Notes under the pieces: model-generated
Databases searched by the model: none
What the model saw: the letters and a program-made list of their open reading frames with translations, nothing else
What the model was told of the DNA's origin: nothing
Program-made: the position numbers and the translations under genes
In this document: positions 1 to 7,239 of the stretch, one piece after another
How positions within the stretch are numbered: the stretch's first letter is position 1
Layout of the letters: each line of letters starts with the position of its first letter
Source of the DNA: Flavobacterium sp. ACN2
GTDB taxonomy: Bacteria > Bacteroidota > Bacteroidia > Flavobacteriales > Flavobacteriaceae
Direction of reading: 5' to 3'
NCBI RefSeq assembly: GCF_002303885.1
Contig: NZ_MRCM01000008.1
Location: forward strand, 1-64,000
DNA length: 64,000 nt

Positions 1-920
1 TCTAAATCATATGGATGATCCTTTAATTTATAAACATCAGGATATTTCTTTTTTAATAATTGAATATCAATTTCATTTCGGGTTATTTCAAAATCTATAT
101 TTAAGGTTTCGGAATTATATGTCGCTTTTAGTTTGTAATCAAAATCATTAAAAAAGGCAGTTTCAACTTTTCCAAATTCTTTCGGTTGTTGAAAATGTTT
201 GAAGTAAACCTCAAAAGGAATGTTTAGTTCTTTTGGAGGGATTAACGCTTCCAAGCTTTTGAAAACAGAGGAAGTTTCCTCGTTAAACCAATCATCTTTT
301 AAATTTGAAATTTTTATAATTGTTCCTTTATCAAATTTTATGTTTTCTATAATATCCCCTAATAGTGGATTTTTATTAGTAAATGATTTAACTATGTTTT
401 TTAAGTCAATTTCTATAGTTTCTAGTTCAGCTTCAATATCAGAAATTACTTTTTCAGCTTCATCAAATTGATTCCAATCCATTTTCCAAAATGAGCCAGT
501 TTTATCCTTGGCATTTTTTGAAAGCGTCCACATTTCTGTTTCGAAACCAAGTCTGTCTAATGCAAAACGACCTATTCCCTTTGCACCAGTTTTTGTGCGT
601 TTATCTTCTGAGATATATTCCTTTTCTTTATTTCCTGTTCCAATTTGCATCCAATGGTTTTTAATGACTTCCTCTGTCATTCCTTCACCATTATCAATAA
701 TGTATAGAATACTTTTTTCCTTTATTGGGATTTCAATTTCTTTACCATCGCTTTCTTTTATCTTTTTGGTAGGAATATCAAAAAATACAAGGCAATTGTT
801 AGCATCAGCATCGTAAGCGTTTTTTACCAATTCAATAATAGCACCTTCTGGATTGGAGAAATTTTCTCTACCAAATAATTTACCAGCCCTCGCTGAAACT
901 TTAAAAGATATTTTAGCCAT
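1..920 (-). CDS. GHKL/HSP90-type ATPase, C-terminus cut by window edge
   Basis: Read from ATG at 918-920 the minus strand stays open for 306 codons to the window edge, so only the N-terminal part is seen. It carries the three GHKL ATP-binding boxes: the N-box ELVKNAYDADAN (about residues 30-41, with E30 and N34), DNGEGM (76-81) and TGAKGIGRFA (111-120). The order resembles stand-alone HATPase_c_3 proteins related to HSP90, MutL and MORC rather than a histidine kinase, because no His-containing dimerisation domain precedes the ATPase. Such ATPases occur in DNA repair and in some phage-defence loci, but the C-terminal effector part lies outside the window, so the function is open. The XRE regulator gene lies about 300 bp upstream in the same orientation. 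Confidence 0.85.
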   Translation of the reverse strand, partial: MAKISFKVSARAGKLFGRENFSNPEGAIIELVKNAYDADANNCLVFFDIPTKKIKESDGKEIEIPIKEKSILYIIDNGEGMTEEVIKNHWMQIGTGNKEKEYISEDKRTKTGAKGIGRFALDRLGFETEMWTLSKNAKDKTGSFWKMDWNQFDEAEKVISDIEAELETIEIDLKNIVKSFTNKNPLLGDIIENIKFDKGTIIKISNLKDDWFNEETSSVFKSLEALIPPKELNIPFEVYFKHFQQPKEFGKVETAFFNDFDYKLKATYNSETLNIDFEITRNEIDIQLLKKKYPDVYKLKDHPYDL

Positions 921-1216
921 TAGTGTTGTTCTAATTTTATTCTGTAAACAGATCTTATGAAACGATATAATTTTTTAACAGGTAATTTTCATCCAAACAT
1001 TTTCAGATTAAGTCATATAAATTTAATTCAGAATATGAGAATGATTGTTAAAATTTATATTGAGAAGGTTTTTATGCAAATATATAGTAAATGAAACCAT
1101 ATAAAGATTTTCATAAAATTATAATTGGTAAAATCATTTATTTAATAGGGAAGTAATTCGGAATATCTATAAAGAAAGATTATTTGTTGTTTAATTTATT
1201 TAAAAAGGAAACAATC

Positions 1217-1615
1217 TTACTTCCCCTTCATCAACTTCTCCAAATACTCCACTTTATCTTTTTCAGCCTGAACCAAACGCTCATAAAGTTCTACAATTTT
1301 ATCAATTGGGTTGAAAGTGCATTCTAGCGCATTTGCATTAACAATACTATCGGTAATATCGTTGTCATATACATTATTGAAATAATTAACGACACCTTCA
1401 TCTGAGAAACTTTTTATTGATTCAGCAGAAACTCCTAAAGCTGTTGCAATGACATTTAGTTTTTCATCGTCAACGGTTTCGCTTCCTTCAATATTAGAAA
1501 TCGTCTGTTGGCTCATGCCAATAGCAATGGCAAGTGCTTCTTGTTTCATTCCTCTAAGCTCTCTAATACGGCTTATGTTTCTCCCGATATGTTTTGGTTT
1601 TGCTGTTGTGCTCAT
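1217..1615 (-). CDS. XRE-family helix-turn-helix transcriptional regulator
   Basis: A 132-aa protein. Residues about 11-67 form a Cro/C1-type HTH (NISRIRELRGMKQEALAIAI followed by GMSQQTISNIEGS). The C-terminal 30 residues (KIVELYERLVQAEKDKVEYL) look like an amphipathic coiled coil that could mediate dimerisation. The family binds DNA as dimers and usually represses its own promoter. The gene is divergent from the 92-aa gene at 1792, and two dyads lie in the shared 176-bp spacer. It could control itself, that neighbour or the downstream ATPase gene; the sequence does not decide which. The start is the ATG at 1613-1615. Confidence 0.85.
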   Translation of the reverse strand: MSTTAKPKHIGRNISRIRELRGMKQEALAIAIGMSQQTISNIEGSETVDDEKLNVIATALGVSAESIKSFSDEGVVNYFNNVYDNDITDSIVNANALECTFNPIDKIVELYERLVQAEKDKVEYLEKLMKGK

Positions 1616-1673
1616 ACTTCAAAGATATTAAAAATCCTTAAAAATTAAGATATTGGTAAAAGACTATCTTTTT

Positions 1674-1688
1674 TGGTGAATTACCAAA
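1674..1688. promoter_or_regulatory. Dyad TTGGTGAATTACCAA, candidate operator
   Basis: The 15-bp inverted repeat (TTGGT/ACCAA arms) lies about 60 bp upstream of the XRE start codon in the divergent spacer. A second dyad with AAGATA/TATCTT arms lies just beside it, at about 1648-1671. The position fits an autoregulatory operator; binding is inferred, not shown. Confidence 0.35.
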
Positions 1689-1791
1689 CCCGATGTTTTG
1701 TTAGAATGTATGCTATCGTTTATTTAGCCGAAACAAAAATACAATTTTTCGTACAATAATTAATTGTAATCAAAAACCATAAATAAACGCC

Positions 1792-2070
1792 ATGAAAACA
1801 GAAAACGAAAGCAATGCCAATCAAAACAAAATAATAGAATCGGTAGCTAGATTGGTATCAGATCTTTGTTTCGACGGAGAATATAAAAACCATACAGAAT
1901 ACTTAACCGAGATTTTTGAGCATCTTCTAGAAACAGAATCGGGAGACAGCCGTTCTTTACGAATTAAAATGCTAAGCTGCATTAGAACGAGTAAAATGCT
2001 AGCAAAAGCGCTAGAACCATTTTCAGACGAAGAAATCCAAAAAGCCTGCGTTAAAATGATAAACGCGTAA
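1792..2070 (+). CDS. Hypothetical 92-aa protein
   Basis: Small, acidic and probably all-helical. It starts MKTENESNANQNK and has no signal peptide or membrane segment. Two Leu-rich helices (IIESVARLVSDLCF and EYLTEIFEHLLETE) are followed by a basic stretch, RSLRIKMLSCIRTSKMLAKA. I do not recognise the family. It is divergent from the XRE regulator and about 120 bp upstream of the secreted protein at 2191. Codon use looks like that of its neighbours and the reading frame is clean, so I take it as a real gene, but no function can be given. Confidence 0.6.
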   Translation: MKTENESNANQNKIIESVARLVSDLCFDGEYKNHTEYLTEIFEHLLETESGDSRSLRIKMLSCIRTSKMLAKALEPFSDEEIQKACVKMINA

Positions 2071-2190
2071 AAAAGAAGTATTTTATCGGTTTTCTAAGTA
2101 ATTCGTGGTCAGAATAAAAGCTAACTAAAAGAAAATCAGTAACTTTAGGCTGAGTTTTTTAATTGGGGCATCTAATTTTATTCAAAAATC

Positions 2191-2871
2191 ATGAAAAAGT
2201 ATGAAGCAATTTTATGTACACTTGCGTTCGTATTTTCTCTCGGCTGTTTTGCTCAGCGCACCAACCATGCCTCCGCTTCTCCAGCAACAGGAAAAACGAC
2301 ACTCTTGACGGATAGTCTTTCTAATGATGATTTGGTCATTCAATCTTATTATGTAGAAGAGAGAATAAATAAACTTTTTGGAGGTAGAATTATTACCTAC
2401 CAAGTTTCAAAATTGGACATGGTCGATACTTACGATCTTGGACCAAACAATACTAGAACAGTAATTCCTAATTACGTAAAAAGAAAGCCTAAGGTAGCTC
2501 CAAATGCAATAGAGACCAAAACGCTTGTTGCAAGTTCGTCTGTCTCTGTAGAGCCCGTTAAAGTCGAAATTACAGCTCCCGCTCCAACAACTTCAAAATA
2601 CGTAACCGTTAATATGGTTGACACGTACACAAAGGTTATTGATAAAGGGTATAAATCTATCGATATGCTAAAAAAAGTAGCCGACCGTTTTTATTTTGAA
2701 GGCAATCTAAGTGCTGCGGCTGGTTATTACGCTCAGTTATTTGAAGAAGCCAAAGATTTGGAGGTTATTTATTATTACAGATATGCTCAGTCCTTAAAAG
2801 CAATAAATGAAAATGAAAAAGCAAATACTTTAATGAAAAGGTTTAAGAGTGAAACTTTGAGTATGAAATAG
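2191..2871 (+). CDS. Secreted protein with a TPR-like region, resembling the N-terminus of OmpA/WD40-type flavobacterial proteins
   Basis: The 226-aa product begins with a signal peptide (about residues 1-21, ending CFAQ). A low-complexity Thr/Val/Pro middle region follows. The C-terminal stretch from about residue 155 (DKGYKSIDMLKKVADRFYFE, then NLSAAAGYYAQLF and YYYRYAQSLKAINE) looks like tetratricopeptide helices. This block resembles the TPR region that precedes PD40 repeats and an OmpA domain in the partners of PorP/SprF-type proteins, but here the protein stops before those domains. It may be a periplasmic scaffold or a truncated relative. No PorP/SprF gene is nearby. Confidence 0.65.
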   Translation: MKKYEAILCTLAFVFSLGCFAQRTNHASASPATGKTTLLTDSLSNDDLVIQSYYVEERINKLFGGRIITYQVSKLDMVDTYDLGPNNTRTVIPNYVKRKPKVAPNAIETKTLVASSSVSVEPVKVEITAPAPTTSKYVTVNMVDTYTKVIDKGYKSIDMLKKVADRFYFEGNLSAAAGYYAQLFEEAKDLEVIYYYRYAQSLKAINENEKANTLMKRFKSETLSMK

Positions 2872-2899
2872 GGTTTTCTTTGTGTGTGAAGTTTTTTTT

Positions 2900-3870
2900 C
2901 TAACCGCAAAGGAGGCTAAGATTTTACGCAAAGTTTTTTTACCGCAAAGAACGCTAAGATTATTTTGAGCTAAATCTAAAGATTAAGTTCGCAAAGCTTT
3001 GTGTGTATAAAGTTTTGCGAATTTTTTTGTTTTACCTACAGTTCGTCAGGATGACAAGATTGTGTTAGTTTTTTTAACGCAAAGGGCGTTAAGGTTTACG
3101 CAAAGTTCGCTAAGGTCATTTTGAGCTAAATCTAAAGATTAAGTTCGCAAAGCTTTGTGTAGATAATGCTTTACGAATTTTTTGTTTTACCTGCAGTTTG
3201 TCATCCTGAGGAACGAAGGATCACACTCGCATATCGACACAGATTGGAAATATGCTTTGTAGAGTTTCTAGTGCGATCCTTCGTTCGTCAGGATGACAAG
3301 ATTGTATTAATTTTTTTAACGCAAAGTGCGCTAAGATTTACGCAAAGAGGACAAAGCTATTTTAATGTGGAGTTTAGCCAAAATCTAAAGATTAAGTTCG
3401 CAAAGCTTTGTGTAGATAATGCTTTGCGAATTTTTTTGTTTTACCTACAGTTTGTCATCCTGAGGAACGAAGGATCACACTCGCATATCGACACAGATTG
3501 GAAATATGCTTTGTAGAGTTTCTAGTGCGATCCTTCCTTCGTCAGGATGACAAGATTGGGTTAATTTTTTTAACGCAAAGTGCGCTAAGATTTACGCAAA
3601 GAGCACAAAGGTATTTTAATTTGGAGTTTAGTCAAAATCTAAAGATTAAGTTCGCAAAGCTTTGTGTAGATAATGCTTTGCGAATTTTTTTTTGTTTTAC
3701 CTACAGTTTGTCATCCTGAGGAACGAAGGATCACACTCGCATATCGGCAAAGATTGGCAAAGATTGGCGACCTTTGTGATCTCTTTTATAGATTCCTATT
3801 AAGTCTCGGATAAAAAAAACCTTAGCGTTCTCTGCGTTAAATCTTTGCGACCATTGCGGTTAAATAAGCA
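2900..3870. repeat. Tandem array with a unit of about 254 bp and nested dyad elements
   Basis: The marker AAATCTAAAGATTAAG recurs at 2972, 3128, 3381 and 3635, giving periods of 156, 253 and 254 bp. Each unit carries TTCGCAAAGCTTTGTG, a CGCAAAG...CGCTAAG block and GTTTTACCTACAG. The two long units, and a final truncated one, also contain an insert of roughly 100 bp. Its arms, starting TGTCATCCTGAGGAACGAAG and ending TCGTCAGGATGACA, pair over about 29 nt. The first unit lacks most of this insert, which explains its shorter period. The array ends in a divergent CTTAGCGTTCTCTGCGTTAA segment. I see no gene in 2872-3930; the open frames here are by-products of the repeat. Confidence 0.9.
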
Positions 3871-3894
3871 GTCCTATAATATTGGAATTTGGGC

Positions 3895-3924
3895 AAAAAA
3901 AAAAGACCATCATTTCTGATAGTC
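3895..3924 (-). terminator. Rho-independent terminator after the tRNA-Asn remnant
   Basis: On the minus strand GACTATCA, loop GAAA, TGATGGTC (one T-G pair) is followed by a run of ten T. It lies just beyond the broken tRNA-Asn copy and has the same layout as the terminator at 4284-4317. This suggests the remnant once was the last gene of its own tRNA transcript. Confidence 0.7.
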
Positions 3925-3931
3925 TTTTTTG

Positions 3932-3986
3932 CTCCCCCTCTTGGGCTCGAACCAACCCCGATAGCTATCGGGGCTCTGATTAACAA
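3932..3986 (-). pseudogene. Broken tRNA-Asn copy (3' half only)
   Basis: The segment matches the 3' part of the two intact tRNA-Asn genes. 3932-3954 matches the acceptor strand, T-arm and part of the variable region. 3974-3985 matches CTCTGATTAACA of the anticodon arm. Between them the 6 bp expected (AGGACC) are replaced by the 18-bp palindrome at 3956-3973. The 5' half (D-arm and 5' acceptor strand) is missing, and the GIY-YIG stop codon lies at 3988-3990. It cannot fold as a tRNA. Confidence 0.8.
3956..3973. repeat. Perfect 18-bp palindrome CCCCGATAGCTATCGGGG inside the tRNA remnant
   Basis: The element is a perfect self-complementary 18-mer that splits the two tRNA-derived segments. I recall similar CCCGATAGCTATCGGG words as dispersed palindromes in Bacteroidota genomes, but only this copy is seen here. 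Confidence 0.8.
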
Positions 3987-3987
3987 G

Positions 3988-4272
3988 TTAGTTGTATTTT
4001 TCTTTCAGTTTTAAAATAATATCGGGATACTTGATTAAGTTTTCAATATAAGTTTTGCTCTTCATGTTTTTGATATGCTTTTCTATTGAAAGTGCTTGGG
4101 TTTTGTTGGTACAGTCAAAACTAAGAAACAAAGTCCAGTCATTTGCATTTGCTGTAAATTTGTTGGAAGGTGAATTTTTGTGAAATTCCAATCTTAAGTC
4201 AAAATTAGTTGTATAACCAATATAATAGCGATTAAGCTTTAGGGAGTGTAAAATATATACAATATGATTCAT
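3988..4272 (-). CDS. Small GIY-YIG nuclease domain protein
   Basis: A 94-aa protein that is essentially one GIY-YIG domain. It has VYILHS near the N-terminus, YYIGYT (about residues 16-21), the LRLEFH segment with the conserved Arg and His, and a C-terminal IEKHIKNMKSK helix with the metal-binding Glu. The fold cuts DNA (UvrC, homing endonucleases), but the role of these stand-alone UPF0213-like proteins is not established. It sits exactly between an intact tRNA-Asn with its terminator and a broken tRNA-Asn remnant, in the same orientation. That suggests insertion into, or recombination at, a tRNA-Asn array. The start is the ATG at 4270-4272. Confidence 0.9.
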   Translation of the reverse strand: MNHIVYILHSLKLNRYYIGYTTNFDLRLEFHKNSPSNKFTANANDWTLFLSFDCTNKTQALSIEKHIKNMKSKTYIENLIKYPDIILKLKEKYN

Positions 4273-4283
4273 GGTATAGGGAT

Positions 4284-4317
4284 AAAAAAAATACCACTTA
4301 CAATTTGTAAGTGGTAT
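4284..4317 (-). terminator. Rho-independent terminator of the tRNA-Asn pair
   Basis: The 13-bp perfect stem ATACCACTTACAA/TTGTAAGTGGTAT (4291-4303 and 4305-4317) is followed on the minus strand by a T run at 4284-4290. It lies 8 bp past the 3' end of the downstream tRNA-Asn and separates it from the GIY-YIG gene. Confidence 0.85.
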
Positions 4318-4325
4318 TTAATAAG

Positions 4326-4399
4326 CTCCCCCTCTTGGGCTCGAACCAAGGACCCTCTGATTAACAGTCAGATGCTCTAACCAACTGAGCTAAGGAGGA
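4326..4399 (-). tRNA. tRNA-Asn (anticodon GTT), copy 2
   Basis: The 74-nt gene runs 5' to 3' from 4399 to 4326. The acceptor strand TCCTCCT pairs with AGGGGGA, with discriminator G at 4326. The D-arm contains AGCTCAGTTGGTTAGAGC, the anticodon loop CTGTTAA gives GTT, and the T-arm is TTGGTTCGAGCCCAA. It is identical to the copy at 4438-4511 and no CCA is encoded. Both copies share the upstream promoter and end at the hairpin at 4284-4317. Confidence 0.96.
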
Positions 4400-4437
4400 A
4401 TCACCTTAAAGGTAAATATGTTTGCTAAAAAAAGTTG

Positions 4438-4511
4438 CTCCCCCTCTTGGGCTCGAACCAAGGACCCTCTGATTAACAGTCAGATGCTCTAACCAACTGA
4501 GCTAAGGAGGA
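4438..4511 (-). tRNA. tRNA-Asn (anticodon GTT), copy 1
   Basis: Same 74-nt sequence and fold as the copy at 4326-4399, with anticodon loop CTGTTAA, T-loop TTCGAGC and acceptor TCCTCCT/AGGGGGA. A 38-bp spacer separates the two. It is the promoter-proximal gene of the pair, about 25 bp downstream of a consensus -7 box. Confidence 0.96.
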
Positions 4512-4535
4512 AAGTGTTGCTCTTTTTAGCGAGTG

Positions 4536-4565
4536 CAAATATAAAACTATTTTTAGTTTCTCAAA
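4536..4565 (-). promoter_or_regulatory. Bacteroidota housekeeping promoter for the tRNA-Asn pair
   Basis: On the minus strand TTTTTG, an 18-bp spacer and TATATTTG match the Bacteroidota -33/-7 promoter (TTG...TAnnTTTG). The -7 box occupies 4536-4543, about 25 bp upstream of the first tRNA-Asn. Confidence 0.75.
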
Positions 4566-4594
4566 AACATTTTCACTCTTTTTTTGACTTTTTT

Positions 4595-5938
4595 TTACTT
4601 GCCTACAATGGCTTTGTAAATGTCGTTACCATTAGCAAATAGTAGTAGTGAAATAAGTAAAACAAAACCAACCATTTGCGCATTCTCTAGGAATTTATCG
4701 CTCGGTTTTTTGCCACTTACAATTTCATACAATAAAAACATTACGTGTCCACCATCAAGTGCCGGAATTGGCAATAAATTCATAACTCCAAGCATAATCG
4801 ACAATAAAGCCGTGATCGACCAGAAAACTTCCCAGCTCCAAGAACTAGGGAAAATATTGTAAATCGCAGCAAAACCACCCACTTGTTTGTAAGCTTTAGT
4901 TTCTGGATTAAAAATCATTTTCAATTGTTTTCCGTAACTTACCAATTGATCTTTTCCTTTTTGAAGACCAACCGGAATAGATTCGAAGAAACCGTATTCT
5001 TTTGTACTTATTTTATAGTATCCTAGTTTTTCTAATGATTTCATATCTAAACCACCAGAAACGACACCTAATTTACCATCATTAGTAACTTTTAGAGTAA
5101 TTGGAGTTTCTTTTAGATCACGTAAAACAACTGCAGGAATTTGTTTTCCTTTGTTCATATCCAAAACAGCTTTAGCTTCATCAAAATATTTAATTTTTTG
5201 TCCATTAAGAGAAAGAATCAAATCTTTTGGTTTTAAATTTTGGTTTGGAGAATCTTCCGCAATTTGGCTAATTGCAAAAGGTCTACGAATTCCAACAAGA
5301 AGCCCTTTTTCTGTTTTAGAAAGCTGATCAACAAAATCAGTTGGCATAGTAATCGTTTGCTGTTGTCCGTTTCTTTCAATCAAAACGTGTTTCGCCATGA
5401 TTACATTCATGTTCATATCGCTGTCAAAGTTTTCTACCGCTTTACCATCAATAGAAATAATTTTATCGCCAGTTTTAAAACCAGCTTTAAGCATAGCAGG
5501 ATTTTCAATCGCAACACCATCTTTTAAGTCAGAGTTTGCAATGTAAGTATCTCCGTAAGCAAATGCCATTCCGATATAAATAATAAAAGCTAGAATAAAG
5601 TTTACAGTAACACCGCCAAGCATAATAATTAAACGCTGCCAAGCCGGTTTAGTACGAAATTCCCAAGGCTCAGGCGGAAGCGCCATTTGCTCTTTGTCCA
5701 TACTTTCGTCTATCATTCCAGAAATTTTCACATAACCACCCAGCGGAAGCCATCCGATACCGTATTCTGTTTCTCCGATTTTCTTTTTGAAAAGTGAGTA
5801 TTTAACATCAAAAAACAAATAAAATTTTTCGACTCTGGTTTTAAACAATTTAGCAGGGATAAAATGCCCTAATTCATGAAGAATAATAAGTAAAGATAAA
5901 CTCAATAGAAATTGAGAGAGTTTGATAACTATATCCAT
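4595..5938 (-). CDS. rseP: Site-2 intramembrane zinc metalloprotease RseP
   Basis: A 447-aa protein of the RseP/RasP family, which cuts membrane-embedded anti-sigma factors and leftover signal peptides. The zinc motif HELGH is at residues 21-25 in the first membrane helix. Two PDZ domains follow (KAGFKTGDKIISIDGK and PNQNLKPKDLILSLNG). The second metal-binding motif NLLPIPALDGGH lies near the C-terminus before the last membrane helices. The length fits the family. It stands alone, reading towards the tRNA-Asn genes. The start is the ATG at 5936-5938. Confidence 0.95.
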   Translation of the reverse strand: MDIVIKLSQFLLSLSLLIILHELGHFIPAKLFKTRVEKFYLFFDVKYSLFKKKIGETEYGIGWLPLGGYVKISGMIDESMDKEQMALPPEPWEFRTKPAWQRLIIMLGGVTVNFILAFIIYIGMAFAYGDTYIANSDLKDGVAIENPAMLKAGFKTGDKIISIDGKAVENFDSDMNMNVIMAKHVLIERNGQQQTITMPTDFVDQLSKTEKGLLVGIRRPFAISQIAEDSPNQNLKPKDLILSLNGQKIKYFDEAKAVLDMNKGKQIPAVVLRDLKETPITLKVTNDGKLGVVSGGLDMKSLEKLGYYKISTKEYGFFESIPVGLQKGKDQLVSYGKQLKMIFNPETKAYKQVGGFAAIYNIFPSSWSWEVFWSITALLSIMLGVMNLLPIPALDGGHVMFLLYEIVSGKKPSDKFLENAQMVGFVLLISLLLFANGNDIYKAIVGK

Positions 5939-6275
5939 TTTTTGTTTTTAATTCGTATTTAACGCACAAAAGTAGCGTTTTCTATTTTAATATAAGAGTG
6001 CAAGATAGTGTTTAAGGTTTTAAATGTTTGTTAATAATTACATTAGTTTTTATTAAACAAAAAGTAAATCTCACTTATTGTATTAGTACTTCATTGCATG
6101 AAAATGTTACAAAATGTCCTATTCTGATATTTTTAAAACTTATTGGGGAGGTGTTTTTAAAATTTCAATTCTAATTTCATTTTTTAAGCTTAAAAGATTA
6201 TTCTTAAATAGTTAACAAAACTATTTTGAATTTCTTAAAGACTTTTTTGTTTTATTAATTTTTTACAGTGAGAAT
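5939..6275. other. AT-rich intergenic region, no gene seen
   Basis: This 337-bp spacer separates the divergent rseP and bacteriocin-locus regulator. It should hold the promoters of both. I see no convincing consensus box, no open frame with plausible coding content and no strong hairpin. Confidence 0.6.
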
Positions 6276-6596
6276 ATGAATTTTATTAGACAAATTGAAA
6301 GAATCAAAAAAATGCATAAGTTAATTTGCGGAGAAAAAACAGGCTCTCCTTTAACATTTGCCAAAAGGTTATGTTTGAGCCGAAGCCAGTTTTATAACGA
6401 GCTAGATCTTATAAAAGAACTCGATGCGCCAGTAAAATATTGTAAAAAGAGGGAGACATTTTATTATGAAACTCCTTTTGAATTGATATTAATTTTTTCG
6501 CTAAAAACAATAAAAGATGATGAATCAAGAGAAATTTTTGGCGGTTCTAACTTGCGTCCAAGTTTATTGGACGGAAGTCTAATAAGTTTGCTCTAA
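6276..6596 (+). CDS. Putative HTH regulator of the double-glycine peptide locus
   Basis: A 106-aa basic protein. The N-terminal half (residues about 3-50, with GSPLTFAKRLCLSRSQFYNE followed by a helical segment) has the rhythm of a helix-turn-helix of the DeoR/HTH_11 kind. YCKKRETFYYETPFEL could be the wing. No effector domain follows. It lies about 65 bp upstream of the first precursor peptide, in the same direction. Small HTH proteins sit next to similar peptide genes in other Flavobacteriia, so a regulatory role is likely but inferred. The last residues (SNLRPSLLDGSLISLL) look unstructured. Confidence 0.6.
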   Translation: MNFIRQIERIKKMHKLICGEKTGSPLTFAKRLCLSRSQFYNELDLIKELDAPVKYCKKRETFYYETPFELILIFSLKTIKDDESREIFGGSNLRPSLLDGSLISLL

Positions 6597-6661
6597 CAAA
6601 ATGCTTCTCGAGAAAATGAATTTTGTTGGATTTATTAATTAACCATTTAAATTTTAAAGTT

Positions 6662-6814
6662 ATGAATTTAGAAGAATTGAATTTAGTTGAACTTAATGTT
6701 CAGGAATTAGAAGAAGTAGTAGGAGGTCATGAACCTTGTTTCTGGGCTGGTGTAGCAGCAGTAGCTTTTCCATGGGCAGCAGGAGCATGTTTGGCATATG
6801 TTATGGCACAATAA
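6662..6814 (+). CDS. Double-glycine leader peptide 1 (class IIb bacteriocin-like precursor)
   Basis: A 50-aa precursor. The leader MNLEELNLVELNVQELEEVV ends in Gly21-Gly22, a classic site for C39 peptidases. The 28-residue core begins HEPCFWAG, is rich in Ala, Gly and Trp, and holds two Cys (25 and 43) that could form a disulfide. The class IIb (lactobin A/cerein 7B-like) assignment rests on the leader and the small hydrophobic Gly/Ala core. I chose the ATG at 6662 over an upstream in-frame ATG because it gives the standard leader length and matches peptide 2. The exporter genes follow about 1.5 kb downstream. Confidence 0.8.
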   Translation: MNLEELNLVELNVQELEEVVGGHEPCFWAGVAAVAFPWAAGACLAYVMAQ

Positions 6815-6834
6815 TTAATTAGAAAAATGTAACA

Positions 6835-6975
6835 ATGAAAACAGAGAATTTAGAATTAGAACAATTAAATGAAATTGAGTTAATCCAAATTGAAGGAGGA
6901 TCTCATTTAAAAGATTTTGTTGAAGGCATTGCTTGTGGCTTAGCATTTGCCGGATTTTTAGCTTCGGTTTTATAA
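6835..6975 (+). CDS. Double-glycine leader peptide 2
   Basis: A 46-aa precursor only 20 bp after peptide 1. The leader MKTENLELEQLNEIELIQIE again ends in GG at exactly residues 21-22. The 24-residue core begins SHLKDFVE and continues with a hydrophobic Gly/Ala-rich helix containing GLAFAGF and a single Cys. Two adjacent precursors with equal leader length and amphipathic Gly-rich cores fit a two-peptide bacteriocin. It cannot be excluded that they act separately or as signals. Confidence 0.75.
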   Translation: MKTENLELEQLNEIELIQIEGGSHLKDFVEGIACGLAFAGFLASVL

Positions 6976-6985
6976 AACTTTAAGA

Positions 6986-7016
6986 ATGAAACTGTCCCTA
7001 ACTTGGACAGTTTCAT
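6986..7016 (+). terminator. Stem-loop after the precursor genes
   Basis: A 12-bp perfect stem ATGAAACTGTCC/GGACAGTTTCAT (6986-6997 and 7005-7016) with a 7-nt loop, starting 11 bp after the peptide 2 stop. What follows is A-rich, not a T run, so it is not a classic terminator. It may protect or process the short precursor mRNA and lower expression of the genes behind it. Confidence 0.6.
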
Positions 7017-7062
7017 AAAAATTTAAAATACATCCTCAGAAGAGGTTTAAATACCCTTGTTT

Positions 7063-7233
7063 ATGAAAAAAAAAATTATCTTCATTTTAGGAATAATATA
7101 TTTCATTACGATTGTTATATTAAGAGAATATCCTGAAAAACACATTAGCTCTTTTTTAATCGGAATTTCTTGTTCGTTAACGGTTTTGTTTTTTATATAT
7201 ATAGTTAATAAAAAACAAAAAATTAAAAAATAA
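7063..7233 (+). CDS. 56-aa membrane protein, candidate immunity protein
   Basis: It begins MKKKIIFILGIIYFITIVIL, one membrane helix. A short loop (REYPEKHISS) is followed by a second hydrophobic segment FLIGISCSLTVLFFIYIV and a basic tail NKKQKIKK. The size, two-helix layout and position between the precursors and the exporter fit an immunity protein or small accessory membrane protein. I recognise no family, so function is inferred from position only. It is followed 6 bp later by another tiny membrane protein. Confidence 0.6.
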   Translation: MKKKIIFILGIIYFITIVILREYPEKHISSFLIGISCSLTVLFFIYIVNKKQKIKK

Positions 7234-7239
7234 ATAGTT

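Noticed and set aside
220..816. Plus-strand frames opposite the ATPase
   Set aside because: They are antisense to the GHKL ATPase, whose motifs prove the minus-strand frame to be coding.
3166..3719. Two open frames of 116 and 73 codons
   Set aside because: Both lie fully in the tandem array and read through the same repeat unit, giving nearly identical peptides. They have no start context or family resemblance.
2900..3870. CRISPR array
   Set aside because: The period is about 254 bp, the repeats are not short and uniform, there are no unique spacers and no cas genes.
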